A DNA stretch of 64,000 nt, taken from G020348385 sp964538085. Its GTDB lineage: Bacteria; Acidobacteriota; Aminicenantia; Aminicenantales; Aminicenantaceae. Position 1 is the first letter of the stretch, and each line of letters starts with the position of its first letter. Shown here one piece after another: positions 26,688-36,390 of the stretch. The stretch is from contig CAZIDF010000004.1 in the NCBI GenBank assembly GCA_964538085.1, forward strand, positions 200,459-264,458, in the 5' to 3' direction. A model generated the notes under the pieces. The model made no database searches and was not told the origin of the DNA. It saw nothing but the letters and a program-made list of their open reading frames with translations. The position numbers were made by a program, and so were the translations under genes.

Positions 26688-29069
26688 GTGAAAAAATGGA
26701 AGATCGCGGGGATCGTCTTCATCGCGTTGATCGCAGGGGCGTTGATCGCAGGAATCCTATTGATTCGATCCGTTGCACGGAGAGGACTTCCCGATTACAG
26801 TGCATCCGTCGAACTCTCAGGAGTCACCGATGATGTCATTGTGTACCGGGATGCATGCGGAATTCCCCATGTCTATGCCCAAAATGAAAACGATCTTTAC
26901 CGGGCAGTCGGATACTGTATGGCCCAGGACCGGCTCTGGCAGATGGACCTTCTCCGCAGGGCATGCACAGGGCGCCTCTCCGAAATATTTGGGGAAGATT
27001 TGGCAAACACAGACATCCTGATGCGATCTTTGCGGATGTCTGAGAAATCTCGAATGATCCTGGAAGAGTCAGAGGATCCGTTGATCGGGGCTTGTTTGGC
27101 TTTTGCGGACGGCGTCAATCAATACATCACATCCCATATCGGCAAACTCCCCCCCGAATTCATCATCCTTCGGTATGAACCAGAGGCATGGCTGCCCGAA
27201 CACTCCATAAATCTCGTGGGATATATGGGCTGGGATTTGGCACTGGGTTGGAGTGAAGAAGTGGTACTAGATAAGATCCGGAAAAGATTCGGTGAAACTA
27301 GAGCCAAAGAATTGGTTTCTGATATGGTTCTTCATGATACCGTCGTTTTCCCTAGCATGGAGTCAACTCTCCTGTCAGCCAACCGTTTTCTCGAAAGGCT
27401 GGGGCTTGTCGTTTTCGGGGGCAGCAACAATTGGGCCGTAGCGGGAAAAAAGAGCGTGACGGGGATGCCGATTCTGGCCAATGACATGCATCTCGGACTC
27501 AATTCCCCTGGGATTTGGTACCAGATGCATCAGGTGGTGGAAGGAGATATGAATGTCACAGGCGTTGTCCTTCCAGGCCAGCCCTTTGTCGTGGCCGGGC
27601 ACAACGACCGGATCGCCTGGGGCTTCACAAACGTGATGGTAGACAATGTGGACTTTTATATGGAGAGAATCAACCCTGAAAATTCTTGCCAGTATGAGTT
27701 GAACGGAAAATGGCAGGACATGGAGGTGAGAACGGAAGATATAGAAATATCAGGAGGTCGAACCATACAGGAAGAGCTCCGGTTCACCCACCGGGGCCCC
27801 ATCGTTTCCCGGTTTCAAGATGTGGAAGACTCGGCCATTTCCATGCGGTGGATCGGGAACGATTATTCCAACGAGCTCCGGTCCGTTTATCTTGTCAACA
27901 GGGCCGATAACTGGGATGACTTCAGGAAAGCGATGAGCACTTTTCTTTCGGTCAGCCAGAATACCGTTTATGCCGATGTGGATGGCAACATCGGTCTGTA
28001 TTGTTGTGCCGGCGTTCCGATCCGTAAAGATGGGGATACCCTTGCCGTTTTCCCAGGATGGACCGATGAATATGATTGGCAAGGGATCGTCCCCTTTGAA
28101 GAACTACCCCACAGCTTCAATCCGGAGCGGGGTTATGAATCCAGCGCCAACAACAGAACGGCAGGGCAAGAGTATCCCCACTACATCAGCCACTGGTTCT
28201 TCCCGCACACACGTATAGACCGTATCAGAGAAATGTTGGAAGAAAAGGACCTTTTATCGGTTAATGATTTCAAGAGGATGCAGGCGGACCAGAAATCCAA
28301 ATTGGTGGAAGACATAAAGCCCATTATTTTGGCCGAGCTGGAAAAGTCGGATGACTGGAGCGCATTGGAAAAACGAGTTCTCGACATGTTCTCCTCATGG
28401 GATGGAATTCTGGCCAAATCCAGCCCGGAAGCATCGGTATTCGAGAAATTTTTATGTCAATTTACGGAGAATTTGCTCCTGGACGAGATGGGCGTTGAGC
28501 TGTTCGATGATTTCCTGGATTCCGGATCGCTCCGAGACTACACCATCGAGAATGTCATGGCGGCGAGAGATTCTCTTTGGAGCGACGATAAAAACACGCC
28601 CGATAAAAGGGAAACCTTCACAGAGGTGGTGCAAAAAAGTTTTAAAAATACGGTCGCGTTTTTTCAGGACAATCATGGAAGGAATCCCGATAGATGGAAA
28701 TGGGGGAAGATTCATCAGCTCACGTTAGAGCACCCTTTGGGGAGCGTGAAAATTTTGGACTGGCTGCTTGGGTTCAACAGGGGCCCATATGATGTAGGTG
28801 GGAGCAGTCACACGGTGTGCCCGTACTCCTATCCTGATGGCGCGCCTTTTGCCGTTACATGGGGTGCCTCCCACCGGCATATCTATTCTTTGGCAGACTG
28901 GGATGAGTCCCTGACTGTCATCCCGACCGGGGTTTCCGGTATTCCGGCCAGCGCGCATTATTGTGACCAGACTGAGCTGTATGTTGCAAACGAATATCAC
29001 CCGGATTATTTTTCCCGAGACTTGGTCGAAAAAAACGCCAAATATCGGATGATCATCAGAGGGAAGTGA
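26688..29069 (+). CDS. penicillin acylase family N-terminal nucleophile hydrolase
   Basis: A 793-residue protein starting at GTG 26688 (AAGGAG upstream), with an N-terminal membrane/signal segment (IAGIVFIALIAGALIAGILLI). The alpha part carries VYRDACGIPHVYAQNENDLYRAVGYCMAQDRLWQMDLLRR. The beta part would begin at Ser246 in GGSNNWAVAGKKSVTGMPILANDMHL, the autocatalytic nucleophile of the family. A later SSANNRT fits the oxyanion-side Asn. These enzymes cleave amide bonds in acyl homoserine lactones, penicillins or N-acyl amino acids; the substrate here is unknown. It follows the GH109 gene by 55 nt and may share its transcript. Confidence 0.88.
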   Translation: MKKWKIAGIVFIALIAGALIAGILLIRSVARRGLPDYSASVELSGVTDDVIVYRDACGIPHVYAQNENDLYRAVGYCMAQDRLWQMDLLRRACTGRLSEIFGEDLANTDILMRSLRMSEKSRMILEESEDPLIGACLAFADGVNQYITSHIGKLPPEFIILRYEPEAWLPEHSINLVGYMGWDLALGWSEEVVLDKIRKRFGETRAKELVSDMVLHDTVVFPSMESTLLSANRFLERLGLVVFGGSNNWAVAGKKSVTGMPILANDMHLGLNSPGIWYQMHQVVEGDMNVTGVVLPGQPFVVAGHNDRIAWGFTNVMVDNVDFYMERINPENSCQYELNGKWQDMEVRTEDIEISGGRTIQEELRFTHRGPIVSRFQDVEDSAISMRWIGNDYSNELRSVYLVNRADNWDDFRKAMSTFLSVSQNTVYADVDGNIGLYCCAGVPIRKDGDTLAVFPGWTDEYDWQGIVPFEELPHSFNPERGYESSANNRTAGQEYPHYISHWFFPHTRIDRIREMLEEKDLLSVNDFKRMQADQKSKLVEDIKPIILAELEKSDDWSALEKRVLDMFSSWDGILAKSSPEASVFEKFLCQFTENLLLDEMGVELFDDFLDSGSLRDYTIENVMAARDSLWSDDKNTPDKRETFTEVVQKSFKNTVAFFQDNHGRNPDRWKWGKIHQLTLEHPLGSVKILDWLLGFNRGPYDVGGSSHTVCPYSYPDGAPFAVTWGASHRHIYSLADWDESLTVIPTGVSGIPASAHYCDQTELYVANEYHPDYFSRDLVEKNAKYRMIIRGK

Positions 29070-29085
29070 TCGGGCAAGCGAGGTC

Positions 29086-30858
29086 CTATCTCTGTTTCAG
29101 GGCCAAAAAGTCTTTATTTCCTGGCTGGACGAGTCCTATGATAGCTCCTCCCGCATCTATTTTGAATCCGATTTTAGACCCGACAGCCGAATCTATCCGG
29201 TAGCCCACAAATTCTGTTTCTGAAACGGGTAAAAACGGCATGGCCATCTCGCCTGGTGGAGGAGTCGGTCCTACCCCGACATTTTTGCCGTCTCGCCAAA
29301 TAAGCTCGAAATATATGCTTCCCATTTTGCCCTTTAGTTCCACATAAGTGACGGCTGCTTTTTCTCCATCGAATGTCGAAGGAAGCGTTCCTTGGGATTT
29401 TACGGTTTTTATCTCGCCTGTTTCCGGCTTGTACATGCGAAGCCGCATCTCGATCAGTTCCTGGACTGGCTTCATGCGCCGTTCTTTGTTTGCAAGGATA
29501 GCCCCGAAAGGTTCAAAGTCCCCTTTGAGTGCTGCTTCGAAAACCGATACGGATAACTCGTTCAGTTCCTCGAACGCAGAGGGATCCGGATTTTCCGGAT
29601 CGAACAAAGCAGAAATGGCATCCTGCCCTTGGGCGGAGACGATAAGGGTTTTGTCCTTTCGCTGGGCAAGGAGGTGCCCACCGCTTTGCAGTTTGTATGT
29701 TCCTTCGAACTTCTGAAGTATGTCCGCTTGTGGGGCTGTAACCTCTGGGGGAATGGCCACATCTCCGCCAAAAACGAGCATTTCGATCTTATCCCTGACC
29801 GCCTCGAAAAGTGCCCGTTGACCATAACTCTGGTTGCAGAACACCATGGTGACCGTTTTAGCATCGATATAACGCCGGAACTCAGCGCTGCAACCCAGCA
29901 TGCTTCCTCCGTCATGTTGGATCAGAGTTCCCATCTCTCTTTGGATGATATCCCAACCGTATCCGTATTCGTTCAAAAAAGGCATGAACATCTTTTTTTT
30001 GACCGCTGCTGAGAGCACCTTGTCTTCCAGAAGAGCCTGATGCCATCTGTACATGTCCTCTGTGGTGGAAAGGATCCCCCCGTTTCCTAGATAGTGCCAG
30101 TAAGGGTAGTCCTTTTCCAGAGGTGTTCCATTGTCTTTTTCTCCCCTGTACCAGTGGGCCACCACTTTTTTGCCCCACTCAGGCATCCTATACCCGGTGA
30201 ATTTCATCCCGGCCGGGGTGAATATGTTCTCGTTCATGAATTCTTCATAACTTTGCCCCGAGATTTTCTCGATCACCGCGGCCAGCATGCTGTATCCGGC
30301 ATTGGAGTAGCCAAACTGCTCTCCCGGTTTGAATCGAAGAGGTGCCGCTAAAGCTTTTTTCATCGTCTCATCCCTGGGAGCTGCCTCGAAATCAGGTCCT
30401 GTGAAGTCGATCACTCCGGATGTGTGCGTGAGGAGGTTGTGCAGGGTTATGGCCTTTTTGTCCTCCGGTACGTCCTCGAAATATTTGGTGATCGGATCTT
30501 CTGTCTTCAGTTTACCCATCATCTCCAGCTTCATGATCCCGGCGGCCGTGAATTGTTTGGTGATCGAACCGACGCTGAACACTGTTTCGGAAGTATTGGG
30601 TATATTCTCTGACCTGATGGCCATCCCATACCCCTTGTTCAGGATGACATTGCCGTCTTTGGCGACAAGAAGCGCTCCGGAAAATCCGAAGGGCGTGATC
30701 CGCGTCATATACAAGTCCAGTTTTTTTGCCAAGTCTCCTTCAACGATTTCTCCTGGTGTTCCTGCATTCCTGGTTTTAACTCCATCGACCATTGCCAGGG
30801 ATGCTGTAAGAAATGCCAAAAATAGACTGATAAAAAGAAAAATAGGCGCTTTTCTCAT
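29086..30858 (-). CDS. class C beta-lactamase-family serine hydrolase, exported
   Basis: A 590-residue protein with a signal peptide. The beta-lactamase/transpeptidase-like domain covers about 45-380, with the nucleophile motif SITK (Ser98-Lys101), the YSN motif in FGYSNAGYSML, and HDGGS as the third, KTG-equivalent box. The C-terminal 200 residues are a separate beta-rich domain like those in other bacterial esterase/peptidase homologues. It probably acts as a D-aminopeptidase or esterase rather than a resistance enzyme. It is convergent with the acylase gene, 16 nt apart. Start preceded by GAGGAGAG. Confidence 0.83.
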   Translation of the reverse strand: MRKAPIFLFISLFLAFLTASLAMVDGVKTRNAGTPGEIVEGDLAKKLDLYMTRITPFGFSGALLVAKDGNVILNKGYGMAIRSENIPNTSETVFSVGSITKQFTAAGIMKLEMMGKLKTEDPITKYFEDVPEDKKAITLHNLLTHTSGVIDFTGPDFEAAPRDETMKKALAAPLRFKPGEQFGYSNAGYSMLAAVIEKISGQSYEEFMNENIFTPAGMKFTGYRMPEWGKKVVAHWYRGEKDNGTPLEKDYPYWHYLGNGGILSTTEDMYRWHQALLEDKVLSAAVKKKMFMPFLNEYGYGWDIIQREMGTLIQHDGGSMLGCSAEFRRYIDAKTVTMVFCNQSYGQRALFEAVRDKIEMLVFGGDVAIPPEVTAPQADILQKFEGTYKLQSGGHLLAQRKDKTLIVSAQGQDAISALFDPENPDPSAFEELNELSVSVFEAALKGDFEPFGAILANKERRMKPVQELIEMRLRMYKPETGEIKTVKSQGTLPSTFDGEKAAVTYVELKGKMGSIYFELIWRDGKNVGVGPTPPPGEMAMPFLPVSETEFVGYRIDSAVGSKIGFKIDAGGAIIGLVQPGNKDFLALKQR

Positions 30859-30977
30859 TTCTCTCCTCTACACAGAATTTCACGAATTATTATAAACAAC
30901 CTGAGAATGAATTCTAAAGTTGCATATTCGATTTGACCTAGGTTGATCGAGTCTCGATGAAAAATAGGTGAAAGGGT

Positions 30978-30992
30978 ATCCTGTCCCCGAAT
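30978..30992. repeat. short REP-like sequence related to the 25145-25241 arms
   Basis: ATCCTGTCCCCGAAT matches the right arm ATCCTGGTACCGAAT (25227-25241) at 12 of 15 positions and contains CTGTCCCC, the complement of the GGGGACAG signature seen at 58459-58466. It is weak on its own. Confidence 0.25.
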
Positions 30993-30996
30993 TGAG

Positions 30997-33003
30997 CTAG
31001 CGTCGTGCGGGGGTTCTGTTTTTTGCCACTTCTTCTTGGACTTTTTCATACAGGAAAGCGGCCTGGATAAAGGTTTCTGCTGCGGCTGCGAATTCTTTTT
31101 TCTCTGAAAGCGATTTCGCTCGTTCCTCTTCTTCCCTGGCTCTGTCGTAAAACCAAGAAGCGGAGGCGGGGATTCCTGCAATATTGACCTCGGTCCTGAG
31201 CCCTACGATATAATTTTTTAAAATTTCGACACTCCCGGCATCGTCGCTTTCCTGAACACTGAAGGTGAAGATTTTTTCCAGAACGCCATACAGTGTCTTG
31301 GCTCCTGCAAAATCGCCCTTTTTGTAGGAATCGGCGGCCACTTTCGCCTGTTTTTCCGCCACGGCGAAAAGCAAATTGTCCTTGTGCTTGCTCACCCGCT
31401 GGTAGGCGTACAGCCTGGCTTGATCCATCGAATCCTTTGCCCGGTCAGCTCTTTCTTTTTGTCTGACGGAATCGAGGAGCGCCCTCATCTGCGATTGGCT
31501 CTCCTGATAGCTTTTTTCGGCTTCTTCCTGTTTTCCTGCGTCCTGGAGTTTTTTCCCTTCTTGCAATTTGCTCTTCACTTGGTCGATGACACTCCTGTAA
31601 GAACCCTCTTCCGGCAGCCTTTCCCTGATGGTCACCAGAAAGTTTTCAAAGCCTTTCAAGTCCTCCTCATCCAAGGCTTTCATGGCCTCGGGACTCAATA
31701 TACTGATGGCTCTTCCCAGCCATTGCATCTCACTTCTGAAATTTGATGTATCGACCACCTTTTCAAGATCCGCAGGTATCAAGTTTCTCAAAGAAGACGT
31801 GGTTTTTTTGGAAGCGATATCCTCCCTTTCCCCTCTGATTTCGGGGGGAGCCGGAGGTTTTATCGATTCAGAAGTTCTCTGGGCAGCTGTTTCTGCTTGT
31901 TTGGAAGGGATTATCTGCTGGATGACGAAAACCAGAATGATAGCCAGCACAACAAGGGCTGGGATCAGGAACTTTTTTTTCTTGAAGGTGACTGTGATTT
32001 CATCGGATGGCTGAGGTTTTATTTTGGGGATTGTTTTTTGTGTCGTAGGTAATCCTTCTTCGATATTTTTCAGATCGGCAAAAAGCTCCTCCGCACTCTG
32101 GTATCGCAAGCTTTTTTCTTTTTCCAAGCACCTGAGTATCACCCGGCTGAGATCCGCAGTCACCTGCGCATTGAGATCTGCCGGATCAGGAGGCGCTTGA
32201 TTTTTGTGCTTCAGTGCCACACTCAGAGGTGTTTTTCCCTCGAAGGGCACTTTCCCTGTGACCATTTCAAACAGAATTATGCCCAAAGCGTATATGTCCG
32301 ATCTCTGATCCACCCCTTCCAATTCTGCCTGTTCTGGAGCCATGTAATCCGGGGTGCCGATCATGACACCTTGGGTCGTCAAACCTTCTCCCTCGAGAAA
32401 ACGGGCGATCCCGAAGTCCATGATCCGTGTGTTTCCGTTCTCATCGATCATGATGTTTTGTGGCTTGAGGTCCCTGTGGATGATACCCAGATGATGGGCC
32501 TCTGCCAGTCCTTCACAAACCTGCCTGGCTATAGAAACAGCCTTGCCGGCCGTCAGCTGTCCCGATCGCTTGATGAACCTTTTCAAATCCTCTCCCGGCA
32601 CATACTCCATGGTGATAAAGCGGGAGGAGCCCTCTTGACCGAGATCGTACATCCGGCACACATGCCGGTGGGATATCTTGCGGGCCAGCCGCAGCTCATT
32701 GTTAAAGCGTTCGATGGTATTTTCATCGGCGCTTATCTCTGGTCTTATGAGTTTGAGAGCCACCACCTCCTTGATCTTTTTATCATAGACTTTGTAAACG
32801 CGACCCATGCCGCCCTTGCCCAATTCCTCGATTATCTCGTATCTTTCGGCCAACAAAGTTCCACGATCTACCATCGTGGCAGGCAATTGAAGGGTTTTGG
32901 TCTGGGATATGGATAGATCCTCTTCGGCAGGAAGCGGAGCGGCGCACTTCCGGCAGAACCGGCTGTCGGGAGGATTATCAGCGAGACATTTGGGACATTT
33001 CAT
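30997..33003 (-). CDS. zinc-ribbon Ser/Thr protein kinase with coiled-coil C-terminus
   Basis: A 668-residue membrane kinase with the same front half as the kinase at 3854-6898: zinc ribbon CPKC...CRKC, then a kinase domain (about 50-310) with GKGGMGRVYKV, VALKLIR, HRDLKPQN, DFG and TPDYMAPEQ, and a membrane helix near 345-365 (FLIPALVVLAIILVFVIQQII). The outer part differs: it lacks the TolB/FlgO-like segment and is mainly helical and charged (about 430-660, e.g. KLQEGKKLQDAGKQEEAEKSYQESQ), with TPR-like or coiled-coil character. The shared ribbon-kinase-TM module implies duplication followed by exchange of sensor domains. Confidence 0.88.
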   Translation of the reverse strand: MKCPKCLADNPPDSRFCRKCAAPLPAEEDLSISQTKTLQLPATMVDRGTLLAERYEIIEELGKGGMGRVYKVYDKKIKEVVALKLIRPEISADENTIERFNNELRLARKISHRHVCRMYDLGQEGSSRFITMEYVPGEDLKRFIKRSGQLTAGKAVSIARQVCEGLAEAHHLGIIHRDLKPQNIMIDENGNTRIMDFGIARFLEGEGLTTQGVMIGTPDYMAPEQAELEGVDQRSDIYALGIILFEMVTGKVPFEGKTPLSVALKHKNQAPPDPADLNAQVTADLSRVILRCLEKEKSLRYQSAEELFADLKNIEEGLPTTQKTIPKIKPQPSDEITVTFKKKKFLIPALVVLAIILVFVIQQIIPSKQAETAAQRTSESIKPPAPPEIRGEREDIASKKTTSSLRNLIPADLEKVVDTSNFRSEMQWLGRAISILSPEAMKALDEEDLKGFENFLVTIRERLPEEGSYRSVIDQVKSKLQEGKKLQDAGKQEEAEKSYQESQSQMRALLDSVRQKERADRAKDSMDQARLYAYQRVSKHKDNLLFAVAEKQAKVAADSYKKGDFAGAKTLYGVLEKIFTFSVQESDDAGSVEILKNYIVGLRTEVNIAGIPASASWFYDRAREEEERAKSLSEKKEFAAAAETFIQAAFLYEKVQEEVAKNRTPARR

Positions 33004-33440
33004 CGTTTACTCTTCTTGGTATACTTTATTAGACTGCGATCGAGCAACTCTCTTCCAATCTGTCTGTTACATTAAACCATAATTCTTAAAATGCTTCCAG
33101 ATATTATAACGCAAGAAATGGGGAAAATGGTTACGATTTCAAGTGTTTGTCTTTTTTTTCTTTTTCAATAATGTCGGCATAAGGATATTCCGTTTTACGG
33201 AGCAAGGCATAGATATCCTGGCGCTTTTTCCTCGAGGAGCACATCATGCGTGACAACTCCGTGTTATAAAACTTGCAAAAAAAGCCATGATATGACAGGG
33301 GATTAGAATTTCCTTTGCCTGTAGGAGACGAAATATAACATGGAAAACTTGACAAACTTCCCAGATAAAAATAAATTAACTAGAGAGATTCAATGGAATT
33401 TATCGGTTTTATAATAAAAGGCAAAAAAAGGGAGGCTTAA
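33004..33440. other. 437-base intergenic region with one doubtful small ORF
   Basis: Between the divergent kinase and tandem-domain protein genes. A minus-strand open frame at 33131-33355 (up to 74 residues) has a possible internal start with GGAG about 9 nt before ATGATG, giving a basic 38-residue peptide ending in KEKKDKHLKS. I see no recognisable domain and would not call it a gene. The right side holds the promoter at 33349-33377. Confidence 0.4.
33349..33377 (+). promoter_or_regulatory. sigma-70-type promoter
   Basis: TTGACA (33349-33354), a 17-nt spacer and TAAATT (33372-33377) lie about 60 nt upstream of the next plus-strand gene. A second TATAAT-like -10 nearer the gene (in GGTTTTATAATAAAAGG) may give an alternative start. 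Confidence 0.45.
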
Positions 33441-34085
33441 ATGATCAACATTGTCAGGTTGCAAGCCCAGGAAAAAAAGGAAAGGATTTGTGACGTCATC
33501 ATGTCTCAAATAAACGAGTTACAGGAAAGCATAAAGGGGAAAGGGCAGTTGCTCTATCTTTCCAAGCGAATCAAGCACAAGGATGTAAGTCTTTTTATCC
33601 ACACGAACGATCCATCGGTCCTTGGTGATTTTATCGCCGAACGTTTAAACAACATCGAGACTCTAACAGATATTTGGGTGATAAATATGATCAAACCCGT
33701 ATTTTTTCCTCTGCCGAAAGATACAAAAGGCATGAAAAGATTCACGATCACCTTGAAGGTTTTTCCGAAAAAACTTAAGGATGTATACAATACTATTGCA
33801 TCGGCTACCCTTCCTGAGGGTCTTAAAATGGCCTATGTCGCATACACGTTTCATCTTTTCGGAGATAGTATTCAGTTTTCCGTTCTGGCAGATTCTGAGG
33901 AGAAATTGAAAACGTATTTGACAGAAGAGGTAAATAAATTACCCGGGGTTTTAAAAACGACGATAAACGAGATCGAGAGAACCAGGCCACTCGTTTCCTA
34001 TGATGAATGGAAACAATATTCGTCCAGCCATGGCTTAGTTCATTCCTGGGATGAGGAGTTGATGATAAATCAATTCCGGGAATAG
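33441..34085 (+). CDS. protein with two Lrp/AsnC ligand-binding (RAM)-like domains
   Basis: A 214-residue cytoplasmic protein without a helix-turn-helix. Two halves show the alpha/beta pattern of Lrp/AsnC effector domains: DVSLFIHTNDPSVLGDFIAERLNNIETLTDIWVINMIK (about 50-90) and SIQFSVLADSEEKLKTYLTEEVNKLPGVLKTTINEIERTRPLV (about 140-185). Stand-alone RAM proteins bind amino acids or other small effectors, but here the match is moderate and ligand and partner are unknown. GGGAGG lies well placed before the ATG. The next gene is a flavoprotein 103 nt downstream on the same strand. Confidence 0.5.
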   Translation: MINIVRLQAQEKKERICDVIMSQINELQESIKGKGQLLYLSKRIKHKDVSLFIHTNDPSVLGDFIAERLNNIETLTDIWVINMIKPVFFPLPKDTKGMKRFTITLKVFPKKLKDVYNTIASATLPEGLKMAYVAYTFHLFGDSIQFSVLADSEEKLKTYLTEEVNKLPGVLKTTINEIERTRPLVSYDEWKQYSSSHGLVHSWDEELMINQFRE

Positions 34086-34188
34086 AGATATAGAACAGTT
34101 CGAAAATAAATTTTGTAGCGCGTTTTAAAAATTCCCCTTTTGTGTATCAAAATGGCTCCCAGAAAAAAAAGAGAGTTGGTTTGTTCCG

Positions 34189-36240
34189 ATGAAAATAGCG
34201 GAAGAAAGTCGAATGCCCCCCAACGATAAATTCCTCATCGTAGGAGGCGGGCCTGCCGGATCATTTTTTGCTCTTTGTCTTCTCAGAGAAGCCCGCTGTA
34301 AGAAAAAGGAAATAGAAGTTTTTATCATTGAGAAAAAAACCATGTTGAAGACGGAGGAAGAGTATTGGTGGATAAAAGGATGCAACTTCGGCGCCGGAGG
34401 CATTTCTCCCCGGTTAAGCGCCATCATGGAGGAAATCGGGATCCAGGTTCCGCCAGAAACTATCCGGGGAAAAATAAACAGGATATGGATTCATGGGATG
34501 TGGAAGAATATCCCTATCAAAGTTCCGAACCTGATGAACATGTACTCGGTGTTCCGGGGATCTTTGCCGTCTAAGCCCAACGAGAAGCAAAGAGGATTGG
34601 ATGCTTTCCTCCTCGGGAGGGCAGTCGAGGAGGGAGCGACCCTTCTCCAGGGCGAAGTCCTCGATGTATTGTACTCAGACTCAGACACTCCTGAGTTAAA
34701 AATCAAGCAGGCATCGGGGGCCGTGATATCTATGCGTGGATCTTTTGTGGCCATTGCAACGGGTGTCAACACTCAAACCGGTAAGGATTACAGGGAAAAC
34801 CCACTCATCCGTTCGATTCAGAGGATTAATAGGGATTTTGTTCCTGCCAAACTGAGAAGGACTCTCGTATTCGAGCTGAAAGTCTCCCCTGAGGTCCTTG
34901 AAAAAAACCTAAAAAACGAGGTTTATTTTATCGAATATGGATCCAGGGAGATACCTCTTGAACATATCGCTCTTGTCCCCAAGGGAAACTATGTAACCGT
35001 CACAGTGATCGGAAAATTCATCGATAGAGCTGCACTCCCTAGGGATACGCGGATGATAATAAACAAGATCGTCAAATTGCCCCAATTGAATAGAATCCTT
35101 CCGAATATCGCGACTTACCCTATAGCCTGTACTTGTTCGCCAAGAATGACAGTCGGTGTTGCCAAGAATCCCGTTGCCGAAAGGCTGGCGATCATCGGAG
35201 ATGCTCTTGGGTCCCGGTTGTATAAGGATGGATTGTATTCTGCCTTTCTGACCGCTTCGAAGCTAGCCCACAGCATTATGAGCGAGGGATTTGATAAAAC
35301 AATCTTGAGCAAAGAATACGGAAAAACCGTCAAATGGTTGTCCATGGACAACCGGTTCGGCAAGCTGGTCTTTCGATTGATCCGGCTGGCCTTCAGCACC
35401 CCGTTCCTGAGCAGAGTCCTCTATCAGACCTTCGCAACAGAACTCAAGATCAAAGATAAGGACAAACGGCCTTTGGGACAGATTTTGTGGAAGATAGCCA
35501 GCGGGTATGCTAACTACAGGGAAATATTCGGCGCTATGTTCAGCTTTCGCGCCCTCCAATCGGTCCTGATCGGGGGATTCTTCGTGACGCTGCGAAATAT
35601 CTTCTCCGAATTTATGTTTGGGTTGAGGTGGGGAGAGTATGGGAGGTATCCTACGGTCGTTTTGAAGGAAAAAAGAGATTACATAAAGGGGTCTCTTTCC
35701 TCCATTCTGGGGATGACATTGGCAAGTGCCCCTGATTTTGAACGGATGTACGCGATAAAAATCAAAGCGATCAGAAGCGAAATATTCGAGGAATTGGGCA
35801 AGTTCGGAGATGACAGAAGAAGCTACATGAACCTTCGGGCTGTTCGGATAAAGCGGATTTCCGGGAAGCCCAACGAGATAGCCTCGACTATAAGATACAG
35901 CCTCAAATTTTTACCCATTTCAGTGGACATGAAGCTTAAACAGGTGGTCCCGGATAAGGTTTTGTATTACGAGGTAAGCGAGAAGTTTGCAGAAAGAGGA
36001 AAACTTTTATTCGAAATAAAGCCGACCGAGGATGGGAACAACCGGCTCGTCATTTACACGGCATACGATTTTAAAAAGGGCAATGGCTTTTTCTCGAAGT
36101 TATACTGGTGGCTTTTTCGGCGGTTATTCCCTGTCTTCGTTCATGACGTTGTGTGGAATCATGCCCTGTGCTCGATAAAAGAAGAAGCAGAACGAAGTGA
36201 AAAAAAAGCCGGAAACCTTGTTTTTAATCTCGACCCCTAA
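34189..36240 (+). CDS. FAD-dependent (geranylgeranyl-reductase-like) oxidoreductase with C-terminal SRPBCC-like domain
   Basis: A 683-residue protein. The N-terminus has the FAD-binding FLIVGGGPAGSFFALCLLREA with an acidic end (EVFIIEKKTM). It is followed by GCNFGAGGISPRLSAIMEEIG, KQRGLDAFLLGRAVEEGATL and IIGDALGSRLYKDGLYSAFLTASKLAHSI, the layout of group A flavoprotein monooxygenases and geranylgeranyl reductases. After about residue 505 comes a different domain (IKAIRSEIFEELGKFGDDRRSYMNLRAVRIKRISGKPNEI ... LVIYTAYDFKKG) of SRPBCC/START character, which could bind a lipid or polyketide-like substrate. I start at ATG 34189; ATG 34213 has a better ribosome site (GGAAG). Substrate unknown. Confidence 0.7.
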   Translation: MKIAEESRMPPNDKFLIVGGGPAGSFFALCLLREARCKKKEIEVFIIEKKTMLKTEEEYWWIKGCNFGAGGISPRLSAIMEEIGIQVPPETIRGKINRIWIHGMWKNIPIKVPNLMNMYSVFRGSLPSKPNEKQRGLDAFLLGRAVEEGATLLQGEVLDVLYSDSDTPELKIKQASGAVISMRGSFVAIATGVNTQTGKDYRENPLIRSIQRINRDFVPAKLRRTLVFELKVSPEVLEKNLKNEVYFIEYGSREIPLEHIALVPKGNYVTVTVIGKFIDRAALPRDTRMIINKIVKLPQLNRILPNIATYPIACTCSPRMTVGVAKNPVAERLAIIGDALGSRLYKDGLYSAFLTASKLAHSIMSEGFDKTILSKEYGKTVKWLSMDNRFGKLVFRLIRLAFSTPFLSRVLYQTFATELKIKDKDKRPLGQILWKIASGYANYREIFGAMFSFRALQSVLIGGFFVTLRNIFSEFMFGLRWGEYGRYPTVVLKEKRDYIKGSLSSILGMTLASAPDFERMYAIKIKAIRSEIFEELGKFGDDRRSYMNLRAVRIKRISGKPNEIASTIRYSLKFLPISVDMKLKQVVPDKVLYYEVSEKFAERGKLLFEIKPTEDGNNRLVIYTAYDFKKGNGFFSKLYWWLFRRLFPVFVHDVVWNHALCSIKEEAERSEKKAGNLVFNLDP

Positions 36241-36390
36241 TATCGGCAGAAAGTTCCTATGACCGAAGCATCCTGAAAGGTTGGTGCAGCCGGTTTAGCT
36301 GTGCCTTATTCGGGATTTCTTTGCTTGATGAAGCGGGATTATAAATGCTAAATTATGAAGACCACTAAATTCTTTTAAAAAGGTAATAAA

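Noticed and set aside
33274..33286. Minus-strand TGGC...TTTGC resembling a sigma-54 site in the 33 kb gap
   Set aside because: The spacing is 2 nt too short, and no suitable gene follows on that strand.
36250..36330. Riboswitch or selenium-responsive leader before selA
   Set aside because: Only one wobble-containing hairpin is visible; no match to a riboswitch fold I know.
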